The notes: generated by a model from the sequence alone, not told the origin. 64,000 nucleotides of DNA from Nitrospira japonica (GCF_900169565.1 NZ_LT828648.1:3198501-3262500), one strand, 5' to 3'; counted from the first letter of the stretch, positions 6,872 through 17,300 are shown. A program made the numbers and translations.

Positions 6872-8431
6872 TTACGGACGTTCGTCCGGTATCAGCACCG
6901 CCTTGGGCGGCTGGCTTTCGACCGGCGGGCCATCAATTGGACGGTCCGTCATTTCGGGGGAAGCCTGCTGCGCCAGCTGATTGACGGGTAATCGGCCGGA
7001 GGCGCTGGCCGTACCTTCCAGCACAATATCCGCAACCAGATTGTCACCGGTAGACAGCAGTTGACTCGCTTGCTGCCTGGCCAGGAGCAGATCCATCGTC
7101 AGCCCCCCGGCTTTGTGATGACCGCTCAGCGCGGTTTTCATATTGGCCACGCGCTGCGAGAGATCGATGATGGCGGCCTGTTCCAGCCGCGGTCTCAACT
7201 CAGCGTCGACGACCTGCCAGTAGCCGGTCTTGATGCCATCCAGGGCGATTTTGGTCTCATCCGCCATCTGGAGATCCGGCATCATGATCGAGCTCCCGTC
7301 CGCTTCCAGCCGGGGCGTCGCCCAGTAGTACAAGGTTCCTTCTACATTCCCGCTCGTGACGACGGAAAACAGCGTGCGGCCATTGGCGTCCGCTGCCGTC
7401 ACCCGTTCGATCATGATCGTCGTCTTGCCGAACGTCGCGGGAAGTTTCATCTCTTGATGGAACAGCCGCTGCTGTAACTGCTGATTCATGAACGCGTAGG
7501 GTACCGGCACGCTCAACAGGACGCGGTACGGTTGACCGTCCGGAATCGGCGCCGTGCTGTCCATGCGCACAGGCAGGGGAGACGCACCGGTCTGGAGCTG
7601 GCAGGGTGTCTGAAACAATGCCACCGGTGTTTGACGGGCGGCGCCGACGATGGTGGTTTGTTCGGCCGGCCCTTTCATCGACCCAACGATGAAGTCCTTC
7701 GCCTTACCGTACAAACACAGTTGTGTCTCGGACGATTTGACGGCCACCGGCTCCTGAAGATGGTCCCAGACGGTCGCGACTGGCACCACGAAGCCGGCCT
7801 GCTCCACTGATCGCACGATGTTTTGCTTGACGGCTTCTATCCTCATCAACTCCGCCAATTGCGCTTTCAACGGGGCATTGAACATGTTGCACTTATTGTC
7901 GCTTTCAGGTCTGAGGTTGATCGACATCTGAGACTCGCCCAGCGTCACATGCAACCCGTCCGGTTGTTCGCCGAGAAGCAATCGACCGGTACCTTCGATG
8001 ACCGGATAGACCGGATCGAGCCGGCAGGCCCTGGCGGCATTCGATGCCACTTCTCCGCGATACAACGCCTGATATCTCACCAGACCGTCCTTGATCACGA
8101 CCTGCGGTTCACCCTCGCGCACGAAGCGCCAGCGATAGGCTTCTTCCAATGGATGATTGATTTCGGTGAACTGCGACGGCAGCGCCGCCTGGATAGTCCG
8201 TTGGACCGGAGACAAATCCGCCGTAATAGTGACCGGCAGGAGCGACTCAGGCGCCTGCGCCTGTTTCTGCCGGGGACTGAGCGGCTGAACGGCCGGCGGG
8301 GTCTTGCCCAATTGAGGCGGAGGCTGCGGCTTTGAGGAAGTCGGAGGAATCGTATGGCTGCATCCCACCACGAACAGTGTCATCGCGGCGAACACGAACG
8401 CGGAAGTCGAGGCGGATGATCTCCCACTCAT
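6872..8431 (-). CDS. DUF4403 family lipoprotein
   Basis: From the ATG at 8431, with AAGGAGG eight bases upstream, the product has 519 residues. It begins with a lipoprotein signal (AAMTLFVVGC, lipid on Cys24) and a Pro/Gln-rich linker (residues 25-60). The remainder is the long DUF4403 domain, likely built of repeated lipid-binding-like alpha/beta modules (ITADLSPVQRTIQAALP and the later LSVPVPYAFMNQQLQQRL). Family members are envelope proteins of unknown activity. A longer frame from 8500 would place 23 residues before the signal and has no ribosome site. An imperfect 21-bp direct repeat lies at 8610-8644, upstream. Confidence 0.85.
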   Translation of the reverse strand: MSGRSSASTSAFVFAAMTLFVVGCSHTIPPTSSKPQPPPQLGKTPPAVQPLSPRQKQAQAPESLLPVTITADLSPVQRTIQAALPSQFTEINHPLEEAYRWRFVREGEPQVVIKDGLVRYQALYRGEVASNAARACRLDPVYPVIEGTGRLLLGEQPDGLHVTLGESQMSINLRPESDNKCNMFNAPLKAQLAELMRIEAVKQNIVRSVEQAGFVVPVATVWDHLQEPVAVKSSETQLCLYGKAKDFIVGSMKGPAEQTTIVGAARQTPVALFQTPCQLQTGASPLPVRMDSTAPIPDGQPYRVLLSVPVPYAFMNQQLQQRLFHQEMKLPATFGKTTIMIERVTAADANGRTLFSVVTSGNVEGTLYYWATPRLEADGSSIMMPDLQMADETKIALDGIKTGYWQVVDAELRPRLEQAAIIDLSQRVANMKTALSGHHKAGGLTMDLLLARQQASQLLSTGDNLVADIVLEGTASASGRLPVNQLAQQASPEMTDRPIDGPPVESQPPKAVLIPDERP

Positions 8432-9196
8432 ATAAAAAACCTCCTTGTTGTTATCTCTCGGGCTCTCACCATGTTTCAGGGATGACAGTCGATCGTGCAA
8501 GGCATGTACCGATACAGAATGAAGACGATGAAAGAGCCATTGCCCCGCTCTAGATGGAGTTTCCGAAGATTTCCTCCGGCAAAACGCCTCGACACCTCAT
8601 GACAAGTTGTCCCGTCTATGACGAGAGTTCTCCCGTCTTACGAGGAAGACTAGGACAATCCCTCGTTCAGATTTGCCCGCGCGGCGCTATGGTTTGATAG
8701 ATTCGTTGAATGAAGGACGATCTTGCGACGGAAGATGTTCGAACATCACATTGATACAGACATTAGTTTGCTTGACGGACCTGAACCCAACGCCTATGGT
8801 GCAGAGGTGGGAGGAGTGAACGCCCGGGGGAATATGGTTCAACAGGGGGTCGAGCGCTGAGGATGGTGTGCAAGCCCAGCTCGTACTGGGAAGCCTAAAG
8901 TCCTCCCAAGACCTCCGCCGTACCTGCTGACTCTCGGTAGGTGCGTGGCTCCTCCCACCCTAATCAGCCGCTGAAAAGGCTCGCCGGCTACGTTCTCATT
9001 CGCTTCCAGCTCGCTGTACCGATAAGAGTACGACTCGCCCGTTTCACTGCCTCGTGGCCGGACGACGTCACTCAGTGCGTCACAGAAAATCTTCAGCGCC
9101 GGCGACGTGAGATCGTTCGAATTCGAGGCTCGGCTATTTGCCTCTCCGCATGTTTTGTGGTACCAAGACACAGTGCAATTAATCTTGAGAGGATGA
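8432..9196. other. 765-bp region with no convincing gene
   Basis: The stretch between the divergent DUF4403 and topoisomerase VI genes holds an imperfect direct repeat (TCCCGTCTATGACGAG at 8610 and TCCCGTCTTACGAG at 8631, one 21-bp period). A minus-strand open frame of 110 codons (8839-9171) contains a protein-like stretch (IFCDALSDVVRPRGSETGES) but no ribosome site or recognised domain. It could be a decayed gene. I see no RNA gene here. Confidence 0.4.
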
Positions 9197-11269
9197 ATGG
9201 CGAAGCAGACAGCGTCCGCTCCGGTTGTCGGGTCCGCTCCTTCCGCGTCACGATCTCCTGAAGCAGCCGTTCAAAAACAGTCTTCCGCAAAGCCCGCGCA
9301 GCAGGTGACGGCGGTCGAGATGGGTGCGCGCCAGCGGGAGATCTCCGTCTCGGAATTTTTCACGAAGAACCGGCATCTGCTCGGCTTCGATAGTCCAAGA
9401 AAATCCCTCCTGACCTGCGTGAAGGAAGCCGTCGACAATGCACTCGATGCGAGCGAGGAAGCCGGCATTCTTCCGGACGTCACCGTCCGGCTGGAAGTCG
9501 TCCCGACGAACGGCACGACGCCGCCGGCAAGTCAGGCGACACGCTTCCGCATCACCGTCACCGACAATGGCCCCGGCATCGTCCGGCAGCAGATTCCCCG
9601 CATTTTCGCGAAGCTGCTCTACGGCTCCAAGTTTCACCGCATGCGCATGAGCCGAGGCCAGCAGGGCATCGGCATCTCCGCCGCGGGCATGTACGGCCAG
9701 CTCACGACCGGCAAGCCGGTGAAGATCATCTCGCGCACGGGACCGCGCGCGGCCGCGCACTTTTTCGAGGTGCAGATCGACACGAAGAAGAACGAGCCGC
9801 TCGTTCATGAGAACAAGCAGATCGACTGGCATCAGCCTCAGGGCACGGAGGTCACGCTCGAAGTCGAAGGCAAATATCAGAAGGGCCGGGCATCGGTGGA
9901 CGAGTGGCTCGAGCAGACGTCCATCGCCAATCCGCACGTCAGGCTGATCTACCATACGCCGGAAGGGGAGACGAAGGAGTACCCGAGGACGTATCACGAA
10001 CTGCCGCCGTCGCCGCGCGAAATCAAGCCGCATCCCTACGGCATCGAGTTCGGCATGTTCCTGAAAATGCTGCAGGACACCAAGAGCCACGGCGTCGCGG
10101 GATTCCTGACCAGCGACTTCTGCCGCGTGTCTCCGCAACTCGCCGAAGACATGTGCAAGGCCGCCAAGGTCTCGCCCAATCTGGCGCCGCGCGCCCTCAA
10201 GGGACCGGCGGCCGAGGCGCTGTACCGAACCATTCAGGACACGAAGATCATGGCGCCGCCGACGAATTGCATCTCGCCCATCGGCGAGAAGGCCATCCTG
10301 TCCGGCCTCTACAAGCAGATCAAGGGCGAATTCTACACGGCGGTCAGCCGGCCGCCCGCCGTCTATCGCGGCAATCCTTTCCTGATCGAAGCAGGTTTGG
10401 CCTACGGCAACCGGCCCGTGGATCAAGCGAAGCCGCAACAGCCGGTGCAGCCCAAGGCGGAAGGCGAGGACGAAGAAGAAGACTCCGAACTGGCACGGGT
10501 GATCCGCTATGCCAATCGGGTCCCGCTGCTGTATCAGCAGTCGGCCTGCTCCACGTTCAAGGCCGCCCTGAGCACCACATGGAAACATTACGGCGTCTCG
10601 CAATCACGCGGTGCATTGCCGGCAGGACCGATGGTCATTTTCGTTCATATGGCCTCGGTGTGGGTGCCCTTCACGAGCGAATCGAAAGAGGCGATCGCCG
10701 ACTACGATGAGATTCAGAAGGAAATCACGCTGGCTCTCCGCGAGTGCGGCAGACGTCTGGGTCTCTTTCTCCGCCGGCGCGAACGGGCGGCGAGCGAGTT
10801 CCGGCGCCGAAATATCTTCGAGCTCTATATCGAAGAGGTCGTCGAGGCCTGCGACCGTCTGAAGGGCGGCACGCTGCCGAAAGCCAAATTGAAGGCTCAA
10901 CTTCAGAAGATCGCCTCGTCACGCACCGGCGGCGCCAAGACCGACGAGGCCTTGGGCAAGACCGGCGGCGGGCCGGAAGGATTGCCCCATTCGATCATCG
11001 TCACGGCGGACGGGGTCGAGGGAGACGTGGTGGTGGCCTCGCCAGTCGAAACCGACGCCGCAGCCGCCCCCGCTGAAACCGACCTGCTCGGCAATGCGCC
11101 GGAGGAGGAGACCCCGGCGCGGACTCGTCCGGACAGGATGAAGCCGCCGAAAGCGGGAACCGGCGGAATGAAGAAACGGCCTTCCCCGCAAATACCGCTC
11201 TTCGACAAGGCAAAGCCATCGGGGAGGTCGAAGAAGCCGGCTCATCCCGCACCACGGGGAAAGAAATAA
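9197..11269 (+). CDS. top6B: DNA topoisomerase VI subunit B (ATPase)
   Basis: This 690-residue protein is the ATP-hydrolysing half of a type IIB topoisomerase, which relaxes and decatenates DNA by passing one duplex through another. The GHKL ATPase motifs are present in order: KEAVDNALDA (N-box, E77/N81), DNGPGI (123-128) and RGQQGIGISA (153-162). The transducer K-loop region TTWKHYGVSQSRG and VPFTSESKEAIADY are intact. There are about 40 disordered residues before the domain and a lysine/proline-rich tail of about 120 after it, absent from typical archaeal subunits. GAGAGGATGA precedes the ATG. Subunit A follows after 3 bases, so the two are co-translated. Topoisomerase VI is sporadic in bacteria. 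Confidence 0.95.
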   Translation: MAKQTASAPVVGSAPSASRSPEAAVQKQSSAKPAQQVTAVEMGARQREISVSEFFTKNRHLLGFDSPRKSLLTCVKEAVDNALDASEEAGILPDVTVRLEVVPTNGTTPPASQATRFRITVTDNGPGIVRQQIPRIFAKLLYGSKFHRMRMSRGQQGIGISAAGMYGQLTTGKPVKIISRTGPRAAAHFFEVQIDTKKNEPLVHENKQIDWHQPQGTEVTLEVEGKYQKGRASVDEWLEQTSIANPHVRLIYHTPEGETKEYPRTYHELPPSPREIKPHPYGIEFGMFLKMLQDTKSHGVAGFLTSDFCRVSPQLAEDMCKAAKVSPNLAPRALKGPAAEALYRTIQDTKIMAPPTNCISPIGEKAILSGLYKQIKGEFYTAVSRPPAVYRGNPFLIEAGLAYGNRPVDQAKPQQPVQPKAEGEDEEEDSELARVIRYANRVPLLYQQSACSTFKAALSTTWKHYGVSQSRGALPAGPMVIFVHMASVWVPFTSESKEAIADYDEIQKEITLALRECGRRLGLFLRRRERAASEFRRRNIFELYIEEVVEACDRLKGGTLPKAKLKAQLQKIASSRTGGAKTDEALGKTGGGPEGLPHSIIVTADGVEGDVVVASPVETDAAAAPAETDLLGNAPEEETPARTRPDRMKPPKAGTGGMKKRPSPQIPLFDKAKPSGRSKKPAHPAPRGKK

Positions 11270-11272
11270 GTC

Positions 11273-12379
11273 ATGGCCGCTGAAAGCAAAAAAAAGACGA
11301 CCGTCGTCGGACGAAAACTGATCGGACTTGCCGACGTCGTGATCGGCGCCGCGGAACGTTCCAAAGATCCGACCTTCTCCATCCCCATTCGCGCGCTGTC
11401 CAACGTCTCGTTCAATCCACGCAAGGGGTTGATCGAGATGGGCGACAAGAAACAGGCGCGTTCGTTCTTCAACGTCGGCATGGCCAAGAAGTTCATGCAG
11501 ACCGTGCTCGTCGCGGACGCCCTGTCCGAACTGCAGCGCGCGGACCTGACCACGTCGCTCAGAGAAATCTACTACCGGACGAAGCACACGATCAAAGACT
11601 CGCATGAGAATACGTTCGACACGCAGGACGAGTCGGATCCGGTCATCGAGGATCTGGAAGTCTCCCTGGCCGCCCTGCGCGAAGAACTGCACGTGCGGGC
11701 GGAGAACAGCGGCAGCATCGTCGGGCCGGTCGTCTTCGGGGACGACGGCGATCGCGTCGATTGCTCCAAGCTCGGCAAAGGCGGGTACTCAGTGCCCTCG
11801 ATCGTGGAACCGGAGTACTTGGAGATCCGCCGGTGCACGGCCGACTTCGTGCTGCTCGTCGAGAAGGGAACCCAATGGAACCGGCTGTCGGAAGACAAGT
11901 TCTGGCGCCGATATAATTGTGTCTTGTTGACGGGAAACGGCCAGCCGCCTCGTGGCGTGCGCCGGCTTACCAGACGCCTCCATGAAGAATACAAGCTGCC
12001 GGTCTATGTCCTGGTCGATAATGACCCGTGGGGCTACTATATTTATTCCGTCGTCAAACAGGGCTCCATCAACCTGGCGTTCGAGAGCCAGCGCATGGCG
12101 ATTCCGAAAGCCAAGTTCATGGGATTGTCGAGCGCCGACCCCGAACGTTATGAATTACCAAGAAATGTCGGCATTAAGCTGAATGAGAAGGATATCGCCA
12201 GAGCCAAGGAACTCATGAACTATCAATGGTTCCAGAAACCGGCCTGGCAGGCTGAAATCAAACGGATGCTCAGCAGCGGGTTGAAGTACGAACTGGACGC
12301 CCTGGCCAATAAGGATTTCCAGTATCTCACGAAAAAATATCTCCCGCGGAAACTCAAGGAAAAGGACTGGCTCGACTAG
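11273..12379 (+). CDS. top6A: DNA topoisomerase VI subunit A (Spo11-like)
   Basis: This 368-residue protein is the DNA-cleaving half of topoisomerase VI. The winged-helix motif TSLREIYYRTKHT carries the catalytic tyrosine (Y100/Y101), which makes the covalent 5' link to DNA. The Toprim metal site is complete: E197 in VEKGTQW and D249/D251 in VDNDPWG. Length is normal for the family. It starts 3 bases after the B subunit stop and should form the usual A2B2 enzyme with it. The A subunit is homologous to the meiotic break-maker Spo11. The last gene-like signal before the next unit is the stop at 12379; a 113-bp gap follows. Confidence 0.95.
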   Translation: MAAESKKKTTVVGRKLIGLADVVIGAAERSKDPTFSIPIRALSNVSFNPRKGLIEMGDKKQARSFFNVGMAKKFMQTVLVADALSELQRADLTTSLREIYYRTKHTIKDSHENTFDTQDESDPVIEDLEVSLAALREELHVRAENSGSIVGPVVFGDDGDRVDCSKLGKGGYSVPSIVEPEYLEIRRCTADFVLLVEKGTQWNRLSEDKFWRRYNCVLLTGNGQPPRGVRRLTRRLHEEYKLPVYVLVDNDPWGYYIYSVVKQGSINLAFESQRMAIPKAKFMGLSSADPERYELPRNVGIKLNEKDIARAKELMNYQWFQKPAWQAEIKRMLSSGLKYELDALANKDFQYLTKKYLPRKLKEKDWLD

Positions 12380-12492
12380 CGGCTTATTTCTTCGGCGTTT
12401 TCCAGGCCTCGACTCCATATGAGAATAGCCCTCAACCGTTCCAGGGAATCGCCTAGTGGTACCTCCGAGCTCTCATAGGTTAGTGTTTCTTC

Positions 12493-12849
12493 ATGCGAAA
12501 CAAGACGAAACCGGTGATCGTCCCGATGATGTTTTTTACCGCTATGACCATCTGTGCATGGTCCGGGCCGAGCTATTCGGCAGACCAGCTTCCACCCGGC
12601 GGCTCCGAATCTCCTCCGGGCAACAATCCGGAAACTCGTCCCAAAACACCGCCGCCCGATCTGCCGCCGCCCTCGCGCGATCCGGGGATCGTCAAGCAGC
12701 CGGAGACGGTGCCTCATCCAGACTCGGTCGTGGTGCCGCCCGTCGTCGACCCGGGCATGGCCGTCAATCCCGAGCAGCCGCAAGGCACGAAGCCGAACCG
12801 ACCGCCAGCACGCGACAATCCGCAACACGATCCCGCTCCACGCCGGTGA
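12493..12849 (+). CDS. Secreted proline-rich protein
   Basis: The 118-residue product has a Sec signal ending near SGPSYSA and an otherwise low-complexity mature region. Proline is very frequent (PPPDLPPPS, VVPPVVDPG, NRPPARDN) and there is no folded domain. Such tails often span the cell wall or serve as linkers. No clear ribosome site precedes the ATG. Its stop overlaps the next start as TGATG at 12847-12851, arguing that the two are translated together. Function unknown. Confidence 0.5.
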   Translation: MRNKTKPVIVPMMFFTAMTICAWSGPSYSADQLPPGGSESPPGNNPETRPKTPPPDLPPPSRDPGIVKQPETVPHPDSVVVPPVVDPGMAVNPEQPQGTKPNRPPARDNPQHDPAPRR

Positions 12850-13172
12850 TGACCCAACCGCAAGCGGTACAGAGTCACGTCAAACGGCTGGTCATCACCG
12901 GATGCAAGGTGGAACTCATCTTTCGGGTCGAGCAGGGGACTCACTGGAGTGTGCAGGGGATCGTAGAATGCGGAACCGAGGGCAATCGCCGCGAACAGCG
13001 GTTCAGCACCGATCGGTTCGATACGATGGAGGCGGCGGAGCAGGAGGCCCTGCGTCAAGCGGAACATCTCCTCGGACATAACGAAGACCGCAGCACGTCG
13101 CGGACAAAAAATTGGAATGAGACTACCCAACCCGGAGGCCGAAATGCCGATGATCGGACAGTTGATTCCTGA
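12849..13172 (+). CDS. Small hypothetical protein, coupled to the gene before it
   Basis: The ATG at 12849 overlaps the preceding stop. The 107-residue product has a compact first 75 residues with beta-strand character (HVKRLVITGCKVELIFRVEQ, THWSVQGIVECGTE) and a helix AAEQEALRQAEHLLG, reminiscent of small transcription- or stress-related orphan proteins. The tail is Asn/Thr/Arg-rich and overlaps the peroxiredoxin start by 29 bases. No family recognised. It is probably cytoplasmic, as there is no signal. Confidence 0.5.
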   Translation: MTQPQAVQSHVKRLVITGCKVELIFRVEQGTHWSVQGIVECGTEGNRREQRFSTDRFDTMEAAEQEALRQAEHLLGHNEDRSTSRTKNWNETTQPGGRNADDRTVDS

Positions 13173-13710
13173 CGCTACGTTCACCTGTTACCATCAAGAC
13201 CAGATCCAAGAAATCAATCTGCAATCCTACCGGGGCCGGTGGGTCGTGCTGGTGTTCTACCCCGGCGACTTCACCTTCATTTGTCCGACCGAATTGGAAG
13301 ATCTTGGAACGCTCCATGCCGAATTTCAGAAGTTGGACGCCGAGGTATTGGGCGTCAGCACGGATTCCGTCTATGTCCATAAGGCCTGGAGGGACGTCTC
13401 CCAAGCCGTGAGAGACCTTCCGTTTCCGTTGGTGGCCGACGCCGGCGGGCGTCTGGCTCGTGCGCTGGGAATCTACCTCCCTCAGGAAGGCGTTGCCTTG
13501 CGCGGCAGTTTCATTTTTGATCCGGACGGCAAGCTTTGCGTCTTCGAGGTCCATCACAACTCGGTCGGCCGCAACATGCACGAGTTGCTCCGCAAGGTAC
13601 AAGCCGCCGCCTTCGTGCGAGAGAACGGAGGAGTGGAGGTGTGCCCGGCCGGCTGGAGGCCGGGAGATCGCACGCTGAAACCCGGCCTCGACCTCGTGGG
13701 AAAGATCTGA
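13144..13710 (+). CDS. 2-Cys peroxiredoxin (AhpC/Prx1 type)
   Basis: The enzyme reduces hydrogen peroxide and organic peroxides in the cytoplasm using an external thiol donor. Starting at the ATG 13144 (GGAGG five bases upstream) the protein has 188 residues. The peroxidatic cysteine is C47 in FTFICPTE, with the preceding P-G-D-F loop; the resolving cysteine is C167 in VCPAGW, typical of two-Cys enzymes. It lies just before a small thioredoxin-fold protein that could serve as reductant. The longer in-frame start at 13117 overlaps the previous gene and lacks a ribosome site. Confidence 0.9.
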   Translation: MPMIGQLIPDATFTCYHQDQIQEINLQSYRGRWVVLVFYPGDFTFICPTELEDLGTLHAEFQKLDAEVLGVSTDSVYVHKAWRDVSQAVRDLPFPLVADAGGRLARALGIYLPQEGVALRGSFIFDPDGKLCVFEVHHNSVGRNMHELLRKVQAAAFVRENGGVEVCPAGWRPGDRTLKPGLDLVGKI

Positions 13711-13811
13711 GAAAAGGACGCGACGGCAACGCATTTCCGGCAGATTGAAACGACGGCCAGGCGTGTCGTGCCTTGAACCTGGTTTTGGCCGGATGTTACA
13801 ATCCGCACGCT

Positions 13812-14078
13812 ATGCCGAACATCACCTTGCTCGTCTCTCCCAGTTGCGGCGCTTGTCCATCGGCGAAGAGCCTGTGGAAACAGTTGCGCGTGAAGTACAG
13901 CTTTTCCTATCGCGAAGTGGACATCACCACACCGGATGGTCAGGAGTTGGCCGGCCGCCATGCGGTGCGGGCAGTCCCTGCCACCATCATCGACGGCCGA
14001 TTGACGTTCGTCGGCGTGCCCAGTCGAGAGAGCGCGGAGAAGGCCCTGCAGCTCAAGATGCGGCCGCGGGAAGGTTAA
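13812..14078 (+). CDS. Small thioredoxin/glutaredoxin-fold protein
   Basis: From the ATG at 13812 the product has 88 residues with a CGAC active site (SPSCGACPSAKSLW), a cis-proline segment RAVPATIIDG and a C-terminal helix. This is the minimal thioredoxin or glutaredoxin fold, expected to exchange disulfides in the cytoplasm. It lies 101 bp behind the peroxiredoxin, so it is a plausible electron donor to it. The start at 13773 would add 13 residues not typical of the fold. Confidence 0.75.
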   Translation: MPNITLLVSPSCGACPSAKSLWKQLRVKYSFSYREVDITTPDGQELAGRHAVRAVPATIIDGRLTFVGVPSRESAEKALQLKMRPREG

Positions 14079-14151
14079 GCCGCGATCGGCACATGCCGGA
14101 CATCCTGACGACTGTCGATACCCGACGCGTTCCACATCGAATATCGAACCC

Positions 14152-14310
14152 ATGATGGACGAAGACGACATCGAGTTGCCCATCCTGCCCAGGATTGACA
14201 AAGGTCCGCCGCCGGATTGCCCGATCTGCGGTGATCCGATGTCGTTCATCGACGGAGACTGGGCTTGTGTCGACTGCAACGGTGAGCTCCTCGGACCGGA
14301 AACCGGCTAG
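14152..14310 (+). CDS. 52-residue zinc-ribbon protein
   Basis: ATG at 14152 opens a 52-codon frame. It has an acidic front (MMDEDDIELP), then CPIC at residues 23-26 and CVDC at 39-42, a four-cysteine zinc ribbon with 12 residues between the pairs. Such small ribbons bind zinc and usually nucleic acid or protein partners. It lies between the thioredoxin-fold gene and the addB-like gene, all on the plus strand. No strong ribosome site. It is too short for most gene callers. Confidence 0.55.
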   Translation: MMDEDDIELPILPRIDKGPPPDCPICGDPMSFIDGDWACVDCNGELLGPETG

Positions 14311-14376
14311 CCTCATCGTTCAGTCCGCACGCAGGAGGTCCGGCAGCCCAACAGCTCCCGACGCTTCCATTCCCTC

Positions 14377-17300
14377 ATGCTGAAGGTCGTCACCGGTTCG
14401 TTTCATCCCCATCTCGAGTCCGCGTTCGTCGAACATCTCCAACTGGCCAAGGCCGGAGATCCGTTCGTTCCCGTTGCAGTGCTCGTCCCCTCGGCTCCCT
14501 TGCTCGAGCGACTCAAGCGCCTGCTGACCCTGGATCGACAACTTTCCTTCCTGAACGTTCACTTCTTGACCTTTCACCAACTGGCCCTGCGGCTCGTCGA
14601 CGAAATGACCGGCGACACCGCGCGCCCGGCTCCGGTGCATGTCGTCGACGATCTCTTCTTCGAGCAATTGGTGCGTCACCTCGTCAAGACGCGGCTTTCC
14701 GGCCTGACCGCCTTGCAGCAGGTCGGCCATTCTTCAGGAACCTGGGGAGCCTTGTGGTCATCCATCCGTGACCTGAAGGATGCAGGGGTCGATCCTGCGG
14801 AAGCACGGCGCGGAGTCACCGAAGGCTGCTTCGACGAGGACGACCGGGAGTGGCTCCTCGCCCTGTTCTCACTCTACGCCGCCGTACAGGACGTCGGACG
14901 GGCGCTCAACGTCGGAACCGCGGACGATCTCGCGCAGTCCCTGTTGCCGTTCGTCCCGGCTTCTCCGTTCATCCGCTCGCTCCGCCACGTCTTCTATTAC
15001 GGGTTCTACGACCTGACGCAGATCCAACTCTCGCTGTTCGAAACAGTCACCGCCGCCGCACCGGCCACGCTGTTCTTCCCGCTCGAGGGGGAACGTTCCT
15101 TCACCTTCGCACGACGGTTTTTCGAACGGCACATCCAGCGACAGGTGACGTCCCCGGAGTCCGTCATGACGCCCGGCGATTCCCCTCAGCGGGAAGTCGG
15201 TTCTCCTGTCTTGTCCGTTCGAAGCGCCATCGGTCTCGACCAGGAACTGGCCGCGACCTGTCGGACGATCCTCGAGCTCGTCGAGACCAACGGATACCGG
15301 TTCGACGAGATCGGCGTGGTGGCCAGAACTCTGGATCCCTACCGTCTGCACCTGCATGCCGTGTTCGACCGCCACCGTATTCCTTTCACCACGACGACGG
15401 CACGCCCGCTGATTCACGAGCCGCTGTGCAAAGCGCTGCTTCAGCTGGCCTCCTTGCCCACGAATGACTTCTATCGCGCCACGATGCTCGACCTGGTGAC
15501 GTCGCCGCTCTTCGTCACCTCGCTGAACCATGACCGATCGCCCTTCTATCGTCCCGAACAGTGGAAACTCCTCGTTCCATCCCTGCAGATCACGAGAGGG
15601 CGGGAAGAGTGGGCCAGATTGAAGCAGGCCGGCCAATGGTCGTCGGGACCGGACGGGGAAGCGGATGAAGAAACCGGTCTGCCGCTGCCGTTGGATATTG
15701 CGCCGGACGTCGTCGAACTCTTATGGCACGTCGTGGCAACGCTCATCGACGGCTGCGCCGTACTGCCGCAACGAGGCACCATCGGGCACATGCTCGAGGC
15801 CTTTCAGCCGCTGGCCCTAAGGCATCTGCGCCGTTTGGATGGAGGACAAGCCGGCGCGCCGGATCGCGGAACAGCCCGTCTCCAGGCGGCCTGGGATGCC
15901 ATCGAGCGCACATGGGCGTCCCTCGCCGAATTGGAGCCGATTGCCGAGACGCTGACCTGGATCGAATTCGTCGAACTGCTCACCCACGCGTTCGAACGGA
16001 CGACGCTGGTCCTGGATCAGCCGGCGCCGGCGGGCGTGATGGTGCTCGACGCCATGGCCGCCCGCGGTCTGTCGTTCAAGGCGCTGTTTGTCCTCGGCCT
16101 CAACGACAAGATGTTTCCCCGTTACATCCGGGAAGACGCCTTTCTCCGCGATCGGCACCGGCGCGTATTGGACGCCACGCTCGGCTTCAAGATCGATGAA
16201 AAGCTCGCCGGCTACGACGAAGAGTCGCTCCTGTTCGCTCTGCTCCGCCGGGCCGCCGGCTCCCGATTATATTTGTCGCATCAGCGGGCCGACGACGCGG
16301 GCCGCACGCTGGCTCCCTCTCCCTATCTCTGGGACATCGCTCGCCTCTCCGGTCTCGACGCGCAGGCGACGGACATGATTCCCCGGCGTCTGACCGATCT
16401 GATCGCCCAGCGACCGGCGATACGACAGACGCTCCCGCCCGCCGACCTCGCGCGGTGGATGGCCATGAACGGGGAGAATCCGGCAGACCTTCTGCAATCA
16501 GTCCAAGGTGAGGCGGACCTCCTTCGTCATGCCGTCGAGGCGCTGGGCCATATCGAAGACGACCACGCGGCACTGGCCGCATACGACGGAATAACCGGTC
16601 CCTTGACGTCCCACTGGTCCAGGTCGATGCAGCGGGGGTTGGCGCCGACGCCGCTCGAGCGGTATGCGCGCTGCCCGTTTCAATATTTTTCCGTGGACGT
16701 GCTGAAGCTCGACCCGGTGCGAGTGCCGGCGTCACAGGAACCGGATGCAGCCCTGCTCGGTACCTTGTGCCACGGCGCCCTCCGTCGTTGCTATGAAGCA
16801 CTCCTGGCCGCCGGTTGGCCCGCGAACGCGCTGTCGGATGACGCCGTCAACGGTGCGGCCGTCACGGCTGTCGAACAGGCGGCAGCCGAGTGCGCCGTGC
16901 ATCAGCGCACCGGGCACTATCTGCTATGGGAACTGGCGAAAGCCGCGACGATCGACCTGATCACGGCCGCGGTCGTCTCGGATTCGGACAGACTGGCGGC
17001 GGAGGGGTTCGCTCCGTTCGCCTTTGAAGTGGAGGCGGAAGGCACCCTTCGGATCGAATCGGGAGGCGAGGGCGTCCCCATGAAATTCCACGGCCGCGTG
17101 GACCGGATCGACCGGCACAACGCGTCGGGCGCCTTGCGGATCATCGACTACAAATTCAAGAGCAACTCAGCGATGAAGACGGACGACCGGCACCTCCTCC
17201 AATCCGCAATCCGCGGCTCCCGGCTCCAACCCCCTCTCTACACCTCGCTCGATCTTCCGGCAGGCGGCAAGGCGGACGCCGTTCAGTTCTTCTTTCTCGC

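Noticed and set aside
8839-9171. 110-codon minus-strand ORF
   Set aside because: Some protein-like sequence but no ribosome site, no domain and frayed ends; treated as a possible decayed gene only.
9248-10603. 451-codon minus-strand open frame
   Set aside because: Antisense to top6B, whose motifs are intact; product composition is Arg/Gly/His-rich and low in domain signals.
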